In this document: piece after piece, positions 27,997-37,400 of the stretch
How the letters are laid out: each line of letters opens with the position of its first letter
Numbering within the stretch: position 1 is the stretch's first letter
Origin: Streptomyces sp. TLI_171
GTDB lineage: Bacteria; Actinomycetota; Actinomycetes; Streptomycetales; Streptomycetaceae
NCBI RefSeq assembly: GCF_003610255.1
Contig: NZ_RAPS01000001.1
Span: 124,001-188,000, forward strand
Reading direction: 5' to 3'
Length of the DNA: 64,000 bases
Notes under the pieces: model-generated
Seen by the model: only the letters and a program-made list of their open reading frames with translations
The model's database searches: none
What the model was told of the DNA's origin: nothing
Made by a program: the position numbers and the translations under genes

Positions 27997-28560
27997 TCAG
28001 TTCTGCAGGAAGGTCTTGGCCTCGGCGAGGACGGGGTGGTCCTGCTGGACGTCGCCGGGGCGGTTGCCGTGGCCGATCAGCGCCCCGCCCCAGCGCATGC
28101 CCATGTACTCGGCGGTGGTGCGCAGGGTGCCGACCAGCGGGTCGGCCTTGCCGTCGTCCTCGTGGCTGGTGACGGTGATGCCGCGCAGGGTGCGGCCCGC
28201 CAGGCTCTCCCGGAAGGCGAACTGCGGGAGGCGGAGCCAGGCCGACCAGTGGTCGAGGTAGAGCTTGGTGGAGGCGGACACCGAGTACCAGTACAGCGGG
28301 GAGACGATGACCAGGTCGGTCGCGGCGAGGGTGGCTTCCAGCAGCAGGCGCTCGTTGCCCTCGGGTTCGAGGTAGGCGTGGCCGTCGGTGTGGCGGTGGT
28401 CCCGGAACGGCGGCAGGGGGTGGTCGGCGAGGCTCAGCCAGCGCTGGGCGGTGCCGGCGGGCAGGTGGCGGGCGGCCTCGCGGGCGAGGGCCTCCGCGTT
28501 TCCGTCGGCCCGGCTGCTGCCGAGCAGGAACAGGAAGGAGCGGTCGTCTTGATCGGTCAC
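27997..28560 (-). CDS. NADPH-dependent FMN reductase-like flavoprotein
   Basis: A 187-residue flavodoxin-fold oxidoreductase. The flavin phosphate loop is LLGSSRADGNAEAL (residues 12-25), and the isoalloxazine-side loop is VIVSPLYWYSVSASTKLYLDH (about 83-103), with a late HEDDGKAD segment. Such enzymes use NAD(P)H and FMN to reduce quinones, azo dyes or nitro compounds in the cytoplasm. It lies between a YncE-like gene and the zinc-finger gene, all on the minus strand, but the gap to the latter carries the double palindrome, so it is likely a separate unit. Confidence 0.88.
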   Translation of the reverse strand: MTDQDDRSFLFLLGSSRADGNAEALAREAARHLPAGTAQRWLSLADHPLPPFRDHRHTDGHAYLEPEGNERLLLEATLAATDLVIVSPLYWYSVSASTKLYLDHWSAWLRLPQFAFRESLAGRTLRGITVTSHEDDGKADPLVGTLRTTAEYMGMRWGGALIGHGNRPGDVQQDHPVLAEAKTFLQN

Positions 28561-28631
28561 GCCGGGTCCAACTCGCAGGCCCAGCGGCCCATTCCCGCCG
28601 CTGCGGAACGGGTCGCCGGGCCGACGGCGGG

Positions 28632-29909
28632 TCAGTTGGCGGCGGGCCCGGTCCAGTCGGCGGCGACGTGGCCGAGGCGGACCCGCTGCGGGTGGTCGCC
28701 GACCTCGACGGAGGAGGTGCGCCGGCCGGTGGCGAAGTCGATGGCGGTGACCCGGTCGGCGCCGCTCTCGGAGATGATGCAGGACGTGCCGTCGCCGCTG
28801 ACGGTGGCCCAGTAGGGCTTGACGGCGGGGACCAGCGGGCCCTCCTGGAGGGTGGCGCGGTCGACGACGGTGGCGTAGTCGTCCATGGTGCCGGCCACGC
28901 AGAGGCGGTCGCCGGCCGGGCTGATCGCCAGTCCGTGGTGACGGGAGTCGTTGACCCAGGTGGTGCGGTCCTCGCTGGTGGCGGGGTTCTTCGGCAGGGT
29001 CTTGACCCTGGTGACGGTGTCGGAGGCGACGTCGTACTCCACGAAGCCGTTGAAGAAGGAGACCTGGAAGTACAGCGTGGACCCGTCGGGGGTGAAGGCG
29101 GCGGGGCGGACGGCGTTGGACAGGTCGGCGCGGCCGAAGGCGTCGAGGCGCCGGCGCATGTCGATGGTGCGCACGGGCTGCAGGGTGGCGGCGTCGACCA
29201 CGGTGATGTGGCGGTCGCCCTTGGTCCAGTCGAGCCAGGGCTCGTCGAGGGCGGTGGTGACGTCACCGATGGACATGTTCCAGATCTGCTTGCCGCCGTC
29301 GGTGAACAGGTTCTCGTGCGGTTTGTCGCCGGTCTTGAACGAGCCGAGCTGGCGGCCGGTGGCGATGTCCAGGACGTGCACCGTGTTGGCGGTGGAGGCG
29401 GACACCGCGACCCGGGTGCCGTCGGGCGAGACGGCCATGTGGTCGGAGCGGTAACCCGCGACCGGGAAGCGCCAGTTGATCCGTCCGCTGGCCAGGTCGA
29501 TGGAGACCACGTCGGCGAAGCTGGGCCGGGAGACCACGACGGCCGAGCCGTCCGGGGTGGAGTACATGTCGTCGACGAACTGGTCGTGCCCCTCCCCCGG
29601 TCCGAGCCGCACGCCCAGGAAGTAGCCGAGCTTGACCGGGTTGAGGTAGATCTCGGTGAGCCGCTGGTCCTTGTCCGGAACGACGTCGATCCGGCCGATC
29701 CGGGTCAGGTCGCCGCGCGAGGTGATGACGTCGGCGGTGCCGTCCCAGTTGTTGCCGACGAACATCACCTCGCGCAGCGCGGCTGCGGCCGGCGGGCCCT
29801 GCGGTGCGGCGCCGGCCGCCCCGGCGGGCGGCACGGCCAGGCCCAAGGTGCCTGCCAGCACGGCGAGTCGGAAGAGGCGCCGGGAGCGCCGGGGCCGGGT
29901 GCGGGACAT
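28632..29909 (-). CDS. Secreted YncE-like beta-propeller protein
   Basis: A 425-residue exported protein. The start at 29909 opens a signal peptide with a twin-arginine-like SRTRPRRSRRLFRLAV, hydrophobic core and AGAAGAA cleavage region. The mature part contains repeated PDGT-type propeller blades: MYSTPDGSAVVVSRPSF, MAVSPDGTRVAVSASTANTVHVLD, AFTPDGSTLYFQVSF, LAISPAGDRLCVAG and TVSGDGTSCIISESGADRVTAID. This matches YncE/YVTN-type propellers, which are periplasmic or extracellular binding proteins of unclear function. It is divergent from a TetR gene and separated from it by a candidate operator. Confidence 0.88.
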   Translation of the reverse strand: MSRTRPRRSRRLFRLAVLAGTLGLAVPPAGAAGAAPQGPPAAAALREVMFVGNNWDGTADVITSRGDLTRIGRIDVVPDKDQRLTEIYLNPVKLGYFLGVRLGPGEGHDQFVDDMYSTPDGSAVVVSRPSFADVVSIDLASGRINWRFPVAGYRSDHMAVSPDGTRVAVSASTANTVHVLDIATGRQLGSFKTGDKPHENLFTDGGKQIWNMSIGDVTTALDEPWLDWTKGDRHITVVDAATLQPVRTIDMRRRLDAFGRADLSNAVRPAAFTPDGSTLYFQVSFFNGFVEYDVASDTVTRVKTLPKNPATSEDRTTWVNDSRHHGLAISPAGDRLCVAGTMDDYATVVDRATLQEGPLVPAVKPYWATVSGDGTSCIISESGADRVTAIDFATGRRTSSVEVGDHPQRVRLGHVAADWTGPAAN

Positions 29910-29958
29910 CGCGACTCCTCACCCGCGCGCAGCCCACCGGCGCGCGCGAAGTCTGAAA

Positions 29959-29989
29959 CGACGGGTAGTCAGATTGGCGCTACTCGACG
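29959..29989. promoter_or_regulatory. Candidate TetR operator
   Basis: CGACGGGTAG (29959-29968) and CTACTCGACG (29980-29989) form an imperfect dyad (8 of 10 pairs) with an 11-base spacer between the divergent YncE-like and TetR genes. Position and size fit a TetR site controlling both. Confidence 0.45.
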
Positions 29990-30084
29990 GTAGGGAGGGT
30001 TCGGCGGACCTGACAAGACGTCGGTGGGCGACAATCGGGGCCGGATGCCGGGCGCGGCGCGGCGGGCGGGGCGGGAGAACACCG

Positions 30085-30732
30085 ATGGTGCGGGTGGGGC
30101 AGGACGTGGGCGGCACGTACGGCGGGCGGTCGGCGCAGGAGCGGCGGGCCGAGCGGCGGCAGCGGTTCCTGGCGGCGGGGCTGGCGCAGTTCGGCGACCG
30201 TCCCGGTTACCGGCACGCCTCGGTGGCGGGCCTGTGCGAGGCGGCCGGCCTGTCGACCCGTCAGTTCTACGAGGAGTTCCGCAACCTGGAGGAGGTGCTC
30301 GCCCGGCTGCACCTGGAGGTCAACGACCACAAGGAGCGGGCGGTGCTGCGGGCGCTGGCGACCGCGGCCGGGCTGCCGTTCGAGCAGCGGATCGCCGCCG
30401 TACTGCGCGGCTACGTCACCGCCGCGACCGAGGACCCGCGCCGGCTGCGCATCGCCTTCGTCGAGATCGTCGGCGTCAGCGAGGAGTTGGAGCGGCAGCG
30501 ACTGGTGCGGCGGGCCCGCTGGGTGGAGCTCATCGTGGCCGAGGCGGACTCCGCCGTCGCCCGCGGCGAGCTGGCGCCGCGCGAGTTCCGGATCGCCGCC
30601 ACCGCGTTCATCGGCGCGGTGAACGGCCTGCTGCACGACTGGACGGCGGGCCAGTTCGACGCCACCCTCGACCAGGTCCTGGCCGAGCTCACCGCCCTGC
30701 TGCTCGGCGCCGTCCGGCACCCGGCGCCGTAG
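30085..30732 (+). CDS. TetR family transcriptional regulator
   Basis: A 215-residue regulator. The HTH is SVAGLCEAAGLSTRQFYEEF (about residues 48-67), where the usual Y/F-YxxF of TetR appears as RQFYEEFRNLEEVL. The C-terminal ligand domain is helical with no recognisable ligand signature. GGGAG is 7 bases before the ATG at 30085; a GTG directly follows it at 30088. Its divergent neighbour, the YncE-like gene, is the likeliest target, with autoregulation through the intervening dyad. It is convergent with an SDR gene 22 bases away. Confidence 0.92.
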   Translation: MVRVGQDVGGTYGGRSAQERRAERRQRFLAAGLAQFGDRPGYRHASVAGLCEAAGLSTRQFYEEFRNLEEVLARLHLEVNDHKERAVLRALATAAGLPFEQRIAAVLRGYVTAATEDPRRLRIAFVEIVGVSEELERQRLVRRARWVELIVAEADSAVARGELAPREFRIAATAFIGAVNGLLHDWTAGQFDATLDQVLAELTALLLGAVRHPAP

Positions 30733-30754
30733 CGGCCCGCCCGCCCGTCGGGTG

Positions 30755-31444
30755 CTACCAGGGCAGCGGGCCCGCCTGGTCGAAGTAGCCGCCGGTCGGG
30801 CCGTCCGGTCCCAGCTGCGCCATCCGCACGATGACCTCGGCGCCCTGCGCGACGGACTGGGTGCCCTCGTGGCGGTTCAGGTCCGTCGCGGTGTAGCCGG
30901 GCTCCACCGAGTTGATCCGCATCCGCGGGAACGCCTTGGCGAACTGGACGGTGAGCATGTTGACGGCGGTCTTGGACGCCGGGTAGGCCACCCCGGGGTA
31001 CCCCTTGCCGCCCTGCGACAGCGAGGCCGTGCCGCTGCTGACGTTGACCACCACGGGGGCGGCGGAGCGCTCCAGCAGCGGCAGGAACGCGTGCGTCACG
31101 CGGACCAGGCCGAACACGTTGGTCTCGAAGACCTCGCGCATCACGTCCGCGGTCAGCTCGGCCGCGCCGACGATGGCGCCGCCCGCCGAGCGGACCTCGA
31201 TGCCCGCGTTGTTGACCAGCACGTCCAGCCCGCCGTCGGCCTCCACCGCGGCCGCCGCGGCGGCCACCGAGGCGTCGTCGGTGACGTCCAACTGCACGAA
31301 CCGGGCTCCGAGTTCGGCGGCGGCGGCGTTGCCCCGCACGGCGTCGCGCGCGCCCACGTACACGGTGTGGCCCGCCTCGACCAGGCGGCGGGCGCTCTCG
31401 TACCCGAGGCCCTTGTTGGCCCCGGTGATCAGAATCGTCGTCAT
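30755..31444 (-). CDS. Short-chain dehydrogenase/reductase
   Basis: A 229-residue classical SDR. Cofactor loop ITGANKGLGYESAR (residues 5-18), NNAG at about 80, catalytic Ser in NVSSGTASLSQ (about 130) and YPASK (Tyr and Lys, about 147-151), all intact. Absence of an acidic residue at the end of beta-2 and an Arg in GARD suggest NADPH preference. It resembles the small carbonyl-reductase-like SDRs of actinobacteria; the substrate is unknown. It stands alone on its strand. Confidence 0.93.
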   Translation of the reverse strand: MTTILITGANKGLGYESARRLVEAGHTVYVGARDAVRGNAAAAELGARFVQLDVTDDASVAAAAAAVEADGGLDVLVNNAGIEVRSAGGAIVGAAELTADVMREVFETNVFGLVRVTHAFLPLLERSAAPVVVNVSSGTASLSQGGKGYPGVAYPASKTAVNMLTVQFAKAFPRMRINSVEPGYTATDLNRHEGTQSVAQGAEVIVRMAQLGPDGPTGGYFDQAGPLPW

Positions 31445-31569
31445 GCGGCCCAGCTTCTCCCCGCGCGGCCCCCCGCGGCCAACGGATTACGGCGCGGGCC
31501 CCGTCCCGGGCGGTGGTTGACGGGTCGTCAGGGTGGACATCCATCCCTTGGGGGCAGGGGGTGGGAGCG

Positions 31570-32202
31570 ATGGACGTTCTGAACACCGTGGGCCTGGTGG
31601 TCGTTCCGCTGCTGGCCGCGTCGGCGGCCCTGCGGGTGTGGGTGCGGCCCGTGGTCCGCGGGGTCGACTGGTTCTCCGCGATCTTCTGGTCCGCCGCCGC
31701 CATCGGCATCGGCCTGGACGACGGCCCCGGGTGGCTGCTCGTCACCGGTGGGGTGACCGCCGGCCTGACCCTGCTCGCCCCGCTCACCGTGCTGATCGGC
31801 GCCCTGGTCAGGAAGCCCCTGATCGAGGTCGAGCCCGACGAGTTCCGCGGCCGCCTGCTCGCCGCCTGCACCGCGCCCGACCCGCCGCCGGCCGTGCTGA
31901 TCGGCGTCGGCCCCGACGGCACGCTCACCGTCTGGGGCCTGGAGGCCGCCGGTTTCCCCCGGAACCGCCACCGCACCGGCTCCGCCTGCGCCATGTGCCT
32001 GCTGGAGTCCGTGGTCGAGGAACTCGCCGACGACGGCCCCGCCGCCGTGGCCGAGTACCGGGTCCACCTCCGCCGCCGCGCCAACCAGCTCTTCCTGCTC
32101 CGGCACGGCACCATCTCCGGCCGCTGGACCGCCGACCTCCGCCCCGTCAAGGGCCTCAACTCCCCGTACCCGACGCCGCCCTGCACCGTCCACCGCCCGT
32201 GA
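31570..32202 (+). CDS. Membrane protein of unknown function
   Basis: A 210-residue protein with an N-terminal helix (VGLVVVPLLAASAALRVW) and a helical pair at about residues 35-80, followed by a soluble C-terminal domain with VLIGVGPDGTLTVWGLEA, a CAMC pair and VEEYRVHLRRRANQLF-like basic segment. GGGAG lies directly before the ATG at 31570, so this start is preferred over upstream in-frame codons. I do not recognise the family. Codon use is typical for the window, so it is very probably expressed. It is convergent with the MFS gene. Confidence 0.75.
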   Translation: MDVLNTVGLVVVPLLAASAALRVWVRPVVRGVDWFSAIFWSAAAIGIGLDDGPGWLLVTGGVTAGLTLLAPLTVLIGALVRKPLIEVEPDEFRGRLLAACTAPDPPPAVLIGVGPDGTLTVWGLEAAGFPRNRHRTGSACAMCLLESVVEELADDGPAAVAEYRVHLRRRANQLFLLRHGTISGRWTADLRPVKGLNSPYPTPPCTVHRP

Positions 32203-32230
32203 CGCACGGCCCCGGCCCGGCCGCTGGGGT

Positions 32231-33490
32231 TCAGTCGGCGGGCAGCGGCGTGGACGGGTGGTGGGCGGGGGCTTCGCGGGCGCGGAGTTGAGGGGTCGTC
32301 ACGCCGACGGCGGCGACCGCGGCCACGCAGAGCAGGCCGCCGGTGACCAGGGCGGTGAGGCCGCTGGTCCAGCCGGCCACCAGGCCGGCGCGGAGGTTGC
32401 CGAGTTGCGGGCCGGCCTGGCCGACGATGGTCTCGGCGGCGGTGACCCGGCCGAGCAGGGCGTCGGGCGTGCGGGTCTGGATGATGGTGGAGCGGCAGAG
32501 GACGGCGAGCGCGTCGGCGGCTCCCGCCAGCACGAGCAGGGCGAGCCCGGCCCAGGCGGATGTGGTGAGGCCGAAGGCGGCGAGGGCGGCGCCCCAGAGC
32601 GCGGAGGCGGCGAGCATCGCGGGCCCTGGGTGGGCGAGCCGGGTGAGGCGGCCGGAGAAGGCGGTGGCGGTGACGCCGCCGACGGCCAGGGCGGAGAGGA
32701 ACAGGCCGAGGGTGCGCGGGTTGCCGCCGAAGCGTTCGCTGTTGACCAGGGGGAACAGGCCGGCGGGCATCGCCAGCAGGGTCGCGGCGAGGTCGGTGAG
32801 CAGGGCGCCGCGGACCACCTGATGGGTGATCAGGAAGCGCAGCCCGTCGAGGACCCCGTCCAGGCCGGCCCGGGCGGCGTCGCCGACCGGGGGCAGCGCG
32901 GGCAGCACGAACGCGGCCGCGAAGGAGACCGCGAAGCTGGCGGCGTCGAGCAGGTAGCAGACACCCGTGCCGGACCAGCCGAGCACCAGGCCGGCCAGGG
33001 CGGGGCCGAGCAGCATCATGGCCTGGCCGGTGACCTGGTTGAGGGCGAGGGCGGCGGCGACCTGGTCCTTGGGGACCAGGCGGGGCACGAAGACGCCGGC
33101 GGCGGGTGCGCCGATCGCCCCGAACGACGCCTGCAGGGCGACCAGGCCGAGCACGGCGGCGACCGGGACGTGGCCGGTGAAGCCCTGGACCGCGAGCAGC
33201 AGCGAGCAGGCGGCCTGTCCGGCGTTGCCGAGCAGGTAGGCGCGGCGGCGGTCGGTGCGGTCGACCCAGGCGCCGGCGAACAGGCCGACGGCGACCATCG
33301 GCAGCGCCTGGGCGAGGCCGACGGCGCCGCTCCAGGCCGGGCTGTGGGTGCTCTGCCACACCTGGTACATGACGGTGACCATCGTCATGAAGCTGCCGAG
33401 GGTGGAGACGGTCCGGCCGATCAGCAGCCGCCGGAACGGCGGCGAGCTGCGCAGGGGACGTACGTCGATCAGCGAGCCGGTGCGGCTCAT
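32231..33490 (-). CDS. MFS transporter (MFS_3-type exporter)
   Basis: A 419-residue membrane protein with twelve predicted helices. The start MSRTGSLIDVRPLRSSPPFRRLL is typical of the actinobacterial MFS_3/enterobactin-exporter-like group. The loop between helices 2 and 3 reads GAWVDRTDRRRAYLLGN (motif A variant), and there are LGRVTAAETIVGQAGPQLGNL and a central cytoplasmic loop at GLDGVLDGLRFL. It probably exports a small drug-like molecule or siderophore. It sits between a hypothetical membrane protein (convergent) and a secreted cyclophilin gene that is transcribed in the same direction from 62 bases upstream. Confidence 0.9.
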   Translation of the reverse strand: MSRTGSLIDVRPLRSSPPFRRLLIGRTVSTLGSFMTMVTVMYQVWQSTHSPAWSGAVGLAQALPMVAVGLFAGAWVDRTDRRRAYLLGNAGQAACSLLLAVQGFTGHVPVAAVLGLVALQASFGAIGAPAAGVFVPRLVPKDQVAAALALNQVTGQAMMLLGPALAGLVLGWSGTGVCYLLDAASFAVSFAAAFVLPALPPVGDAARAGLDGVLDGLRFLITHQVVRGALLTDLAATLLAMPAGLFPLVNSERFGGNPRTLGLFLSALAVGGVTATAFSGRLTRLAHPGPAMLAASALWGAALAAFGLTTSAWAGLALLVLAGAADALAVLCRSTIIQTRTPDALLGRVTAAETIVGQAGPQLGNLRAGLVAGWTSGLTALVTGGLLCVAAVAAVGVTTPQLRAREAPAHHPSTPLPAD

Positions 33491-33552
33491 GTGCGGGGTG
33501 CGGGCGGGCGCCGGATCATCCGCAGACCCTAGCGCACGCCCCGCGGGTCCGA

Positions 33553-34209
33553 TCAGCGCTTGGCGAGGGTGACGTTGCGGATGGTCACCGGCAGGGTGGG
33601 GAAGCCGTCGCCGGGGCCGTTCTGGTCGTCCTCGCCGCCGGCGGCGATCTTCTGCAGGACGTCGAGGCCGGCGGTGACCCGGCCGAAGGGGGTGTAGTTC
33701 GGGGAGAGCTCGGTGTCCTTCCAGACGATGAAGAACTGGCTGCCGTTGGTGTTCGGGCCGGCGTTGGCCATCGCGACGGTGCCGGCGGGGTAGGTGGCGC
33801 CGGCGAGGTTCTCGTCGGGGAAGGAGTAGCCGGGGCCGCCGCTGCCGGTGCCGGTGGGGTCGCCGCACTGCAGGACGTAGAGCCGCTGGGTGGTGAGGCG
33901 GTGGCAGTGGGTGCGGTCGAAGTAGTCGTGTTCGGCGAGGAAGCGGAAGGACCAGGTGGTGCAGGGCGCCCGGTCGGTGAGGGCCTGGAAGGTGACGGCG
34001 CCCTGGCTGGTGCGCAGCGTGGCGTGGTAGGGCTTGGCGGCCTTCGCGGCGTCGAACACCGGGATGCCCTTGAAGTTGTCGGCGGGCACGGCCGGCGTGT
34101 AGCTGCAGGTGGGGGCGGGCGCGGCGGCCGCGGCGGGGCCGGCGGTGGACAGGGCCAGCGGCAGGGTGCAGGCGGCGGCGGTCAGCAGGGCCCAGGACTT
34201 GCGCTTCAT
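33553..34209 (-). CDS. Secreted cyclophilin-type peptidyl-prolyl isomerase
   Basis: A 218-residue exported protein. Start 34209 has GGGAG 8 bases upstream and opens a signal peptide (MKRKSWALLTAAACTLPLAL then STAGPAAAAAP). The cyclophilin fold follows: TLRTSQGAVTFQAL, FDRTHCHRLTTQRLYVLQCGDPTGTGSGGPGYSFPDE (split over about residues 95-132), MANAGPNTNGSQFFI and FGRVTAGLDVL. The Arg of the catalytic FHR triplet is present as CHR. The family catalyses proline isomerisation and aids folding of exported proteins. It would act outside the membrane. Confidence 0.94.
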   Translation of the reverse strand: MKRKSWALLTAAACTLPLALSTAGPAAAAAPAPTCSYTPAVPADNFKGIPVFDAAKAAKPYHATLRTSQGAVTFQALTDRAPCTTWSFRFLAEHDYFDRTHCHRLTTQRLYVLQCGDPTGTGSGGPGYSFPDENLAGATYPAGTVAMANAGPNTNGSQFFIVWKDTELSPNYTPFGRVTAGLDVLQKIAAGGEDDQNGPGDGFPTLPVTIRNVTLAKR

Positions 34210-34455
34210 TCGACGGCTCCCGAATCGCTCGGACAATCAGAGACTTGGCACGGACCTGCCATCCATGCCCGTCCTGTCGCCCGGCACACCACCTTCCGCC
34301 CTCGTTCGTCCCTTGTCGCACCCTGCGCGGTGGCGCGCGTAGGTGCGCGTACGTCACATGCCTCGCGCCGGACCCTTTCCGAGCACCCGTTCGATCTGAC
34401 AACATCGTCCGCTATCCGGTGAGTACAGAGGCCGGGGGAACGGGGGAAGGTACCC

Positions 34456-37400
34456 ATGATCGGCTTCGTCGTGCGCCGGCTGCGCGGGCGACTGCCGCTG
34501 GCGACGGCCGCCCTGCTCACGGTACTGATCACCACCTCGGTGCTGACCGCCCTGGTCGCCTTCGACCGCGGCGCGGAGCAGGCCGGGCTGCGGCGGGCGC
34601 TGCAGGGGCCGGGCATGGCGCGGACCACGGTGCTGGTGTCCGGTGACCGGGCGCTGGGCGACCGCGCCGCGGACGACGCGGCGGTCGGGGCGTTCGCCCG
34701 GGAGCTGTTCGACGGCCTGCCCTCCACCGTGGAGAGCCTGGCGCGCAGCCGCTCGTACGGGCTGCCGCACTCGGCGGCCGCGAAGGGCGAGCCCGATCTG
34801 ACGGTGCTGGCGGCGCTGGACCGCGGCCGCACCACACTGCTGGCGGGGGCCTGGCCGAAGGCGCCCGGCGGCGCCGGCGCTCCGGTGGAGACGGCGGTGC
34901 CGCAGAACGCGCTGGCGGGCCTGGGCCTGGACGCGGGGACGCTGCCCGCCCGCCTGGAGTTGACGGACCGTTTCACCGGCAAGCCGCTGGCCGTGCAGGT
35001 CACGGGCGTGTACCGGGCCACCGACCCGGCGGACCCGTACTGGCGGGCGGACCCGGCGGCGGGGCGCGGCGTGCAGGTGCTGGCGTACACGACGTACGGG
35101 CCGCTGCTGGTCGACGATGCGGCGTTCACCTCGGGCGAGGTGGCGCAGGCGGGCCGCAGCTGGCTGGTGCGGGCGGACTTCTCGGCGGTGACGCCCGGGC
35201 AGGCCGCGGAGCTGCGCGGGCGGGTGACGGGCGCGGTGGAGGGCCTGCAGGTCGGCACCTCGGTGCTGGCGAGCACCGAGCTCCCGGCCCTGCTGGACGA
35301 GTTGGCCTCGGACGCACTGGTGTCGCGTTCGACCCTGCTGGTGGGTGCGCTGCAGCTGGCGGTGCTGGCGGCTGCGGCGATGCTGCTGGTGGTGCACCTG
35401 CTGGCGGACCGTCAGGCGGCGGAGAACCAGTTGCTGGCGGCGCGCGGCGCCTCGCGCGGCCGGGTGGGGGCGTTCGCGGCGGGCGAGGCGGTGCTGCTGG
35501 CGCTGCCGGCGGCGGTGCTGGCGCCGCCGCTGACGCCGGTGCTGCTGCGGCTGCTGGCGGGCCGGGGGCCGCTGGCGCACGCCGGGCTCGACACGTCGCT
35601 GCCGTGGATCGCCTGGCCGGTGGCGGCGGCGTGCGCGGCGGCCTGCGTGCTGTTGACGGCGCTGCCGGCGCTGCTGCGCTCGGCGGGCACGGCCGTGCTG
35701 CGGCGGGCGGGGCGGCGGCAGGCCCGGGTGTCCTCGGTGGTGCGCTCGGGTGCGGACGTGGCGCTGCTGGTGCTGGCGGTGGTCGCGTACCAGCAGTTGA
35801 CGCACTACGCGGGGGCGACCGCCGGGGTCGATCCGATCCTGGTGGCGGCGCCGACGCTGGCGCTGTGCGCGGGCACGGTGCTGGTGCTGCGGGTGCTGCC
35901 GTTCGCGGCGCGGTCCGGCGAGCGGCTGGCGCGGCGGGTGACGGGTCTCGGGCCGGCCCTGGCGGGCTGGCAGTTCGCGCGTCGGCCGGGCCGGGCGGCC
36001 GGGCCGGTGCTGCTGCTGGTGCTGGCGGTGTCGATCGGGATGCTGGCGATCGGTCAGCGCGCTTCCTGGTCGGCCTCGCAGCACGACCAGGCTTCGTTCG
36101 CGACGGCGGGGGGCCTGCGGATATCCGGGTCCTCGCTGCCGGGGGCGGGCCAGGGCGGCACGTACGCGGCGCTGCCGGGCGGCGAGCGCCTGGTGCCGGT
36201 GGCGCGGCGGGACAACCCGCTGCCGCACGGCGGGTCGGCGGCGGTGCTGGTGCTGGACGCGAAGCGGGCGGCGGAGCACCTGGACGTCCGGCCGGACCTG
36301 TTCGGGGGCCGCAGCGCGGCGCAGGTGTTCGGCCCGCTGGCCTGGTCGCCGAGCGGCGGCCTGGCGCTGCCTGGGGTGCCGCAGCGGATCGAACTGGACG
36401 TGGCCAGCACGGTGCTGGCCTCGCGGGACCGGGACGGCAACGACGACACGGCCGCGCCGCGGACGCCGCTGGCGATGTCGCTGCTGCTGCGCGACGGCTT
36501 CGGCGTCTCCTACCGGGTGCCCGCGCCGCCGGTTCCGGCGGGCGGGGTGCGGCGGATGACGGTGGACCTGTCGGAGACGGCGGGCGCGCCGAACGGCCGG
36601 CTGGCCGGGCCGCTGGCGCTGGTGGGCGTGGCGCTGGACGCGGCGGGTTCGACGGCGGGCGACCTGCGCGGCGAGTTCACGGTGGACCGGGTCGCGGTCG
36701 CCGACTCCGCGACCGCGCCGGCCGTCGAGGTGCCCGCCCCGGCGGGCCTGGGCTGGGCGCTGGCGCTGTCCGACGGCCGGGACGCCCGGCAGCCGGGCAG
36801 CACCACGAAGGCGTCCGCGGGCGGCGGGCACCTGCTGGACCTGGCGTACACCACCACCATCGACGAGCGTTCCAACTGGCATTTCGCGCTGACCCCGGAG
36901 GGCGGGGCGGCCGCACTGCCGGCCGTGCCGGAGCTGACCGCGGTGGCCACCGACTCGTACCTGCGGGCGGTGGGCGCGACGGTCGGCCAGACGCTGCCGG
37001 TGCCGTTCGGAACGGCGACCGTCCAGGCCCGGGTGACCGCCTCGGTGGCGGCGCTGCCGACGGTGGACGGCCCGGCCGTCGCGGTCGACCTGGCGGCGCT
37101 GGACCGGAGTCTGGACGCGCTCGGCGAGCCGTCGGTCGTCCCGGCGGAGTGGTGGCTGCCCGCGGCCGGACCGGGCGACGACAGCCCGCGGCGGGCCGCG
37201 GCGCAGTTGCGGGCCGCGCCGTTCGCGCAGCAGCTGCTGGAGCGGGACGAGGTGACGGACCGCCTGCGCGGGGACCCGCTGGGCGCGGCCCCGCAGTCGG
37301 CGCTGGCCGCGCTGGCGGTGGCGGCGGCGCTGCTGGCGGCGATCGGTTTCGCCGCGGCGGCGGTGGGTGCGGCGGCGGAGCGGGCCGGGGAGTTCGCGGT

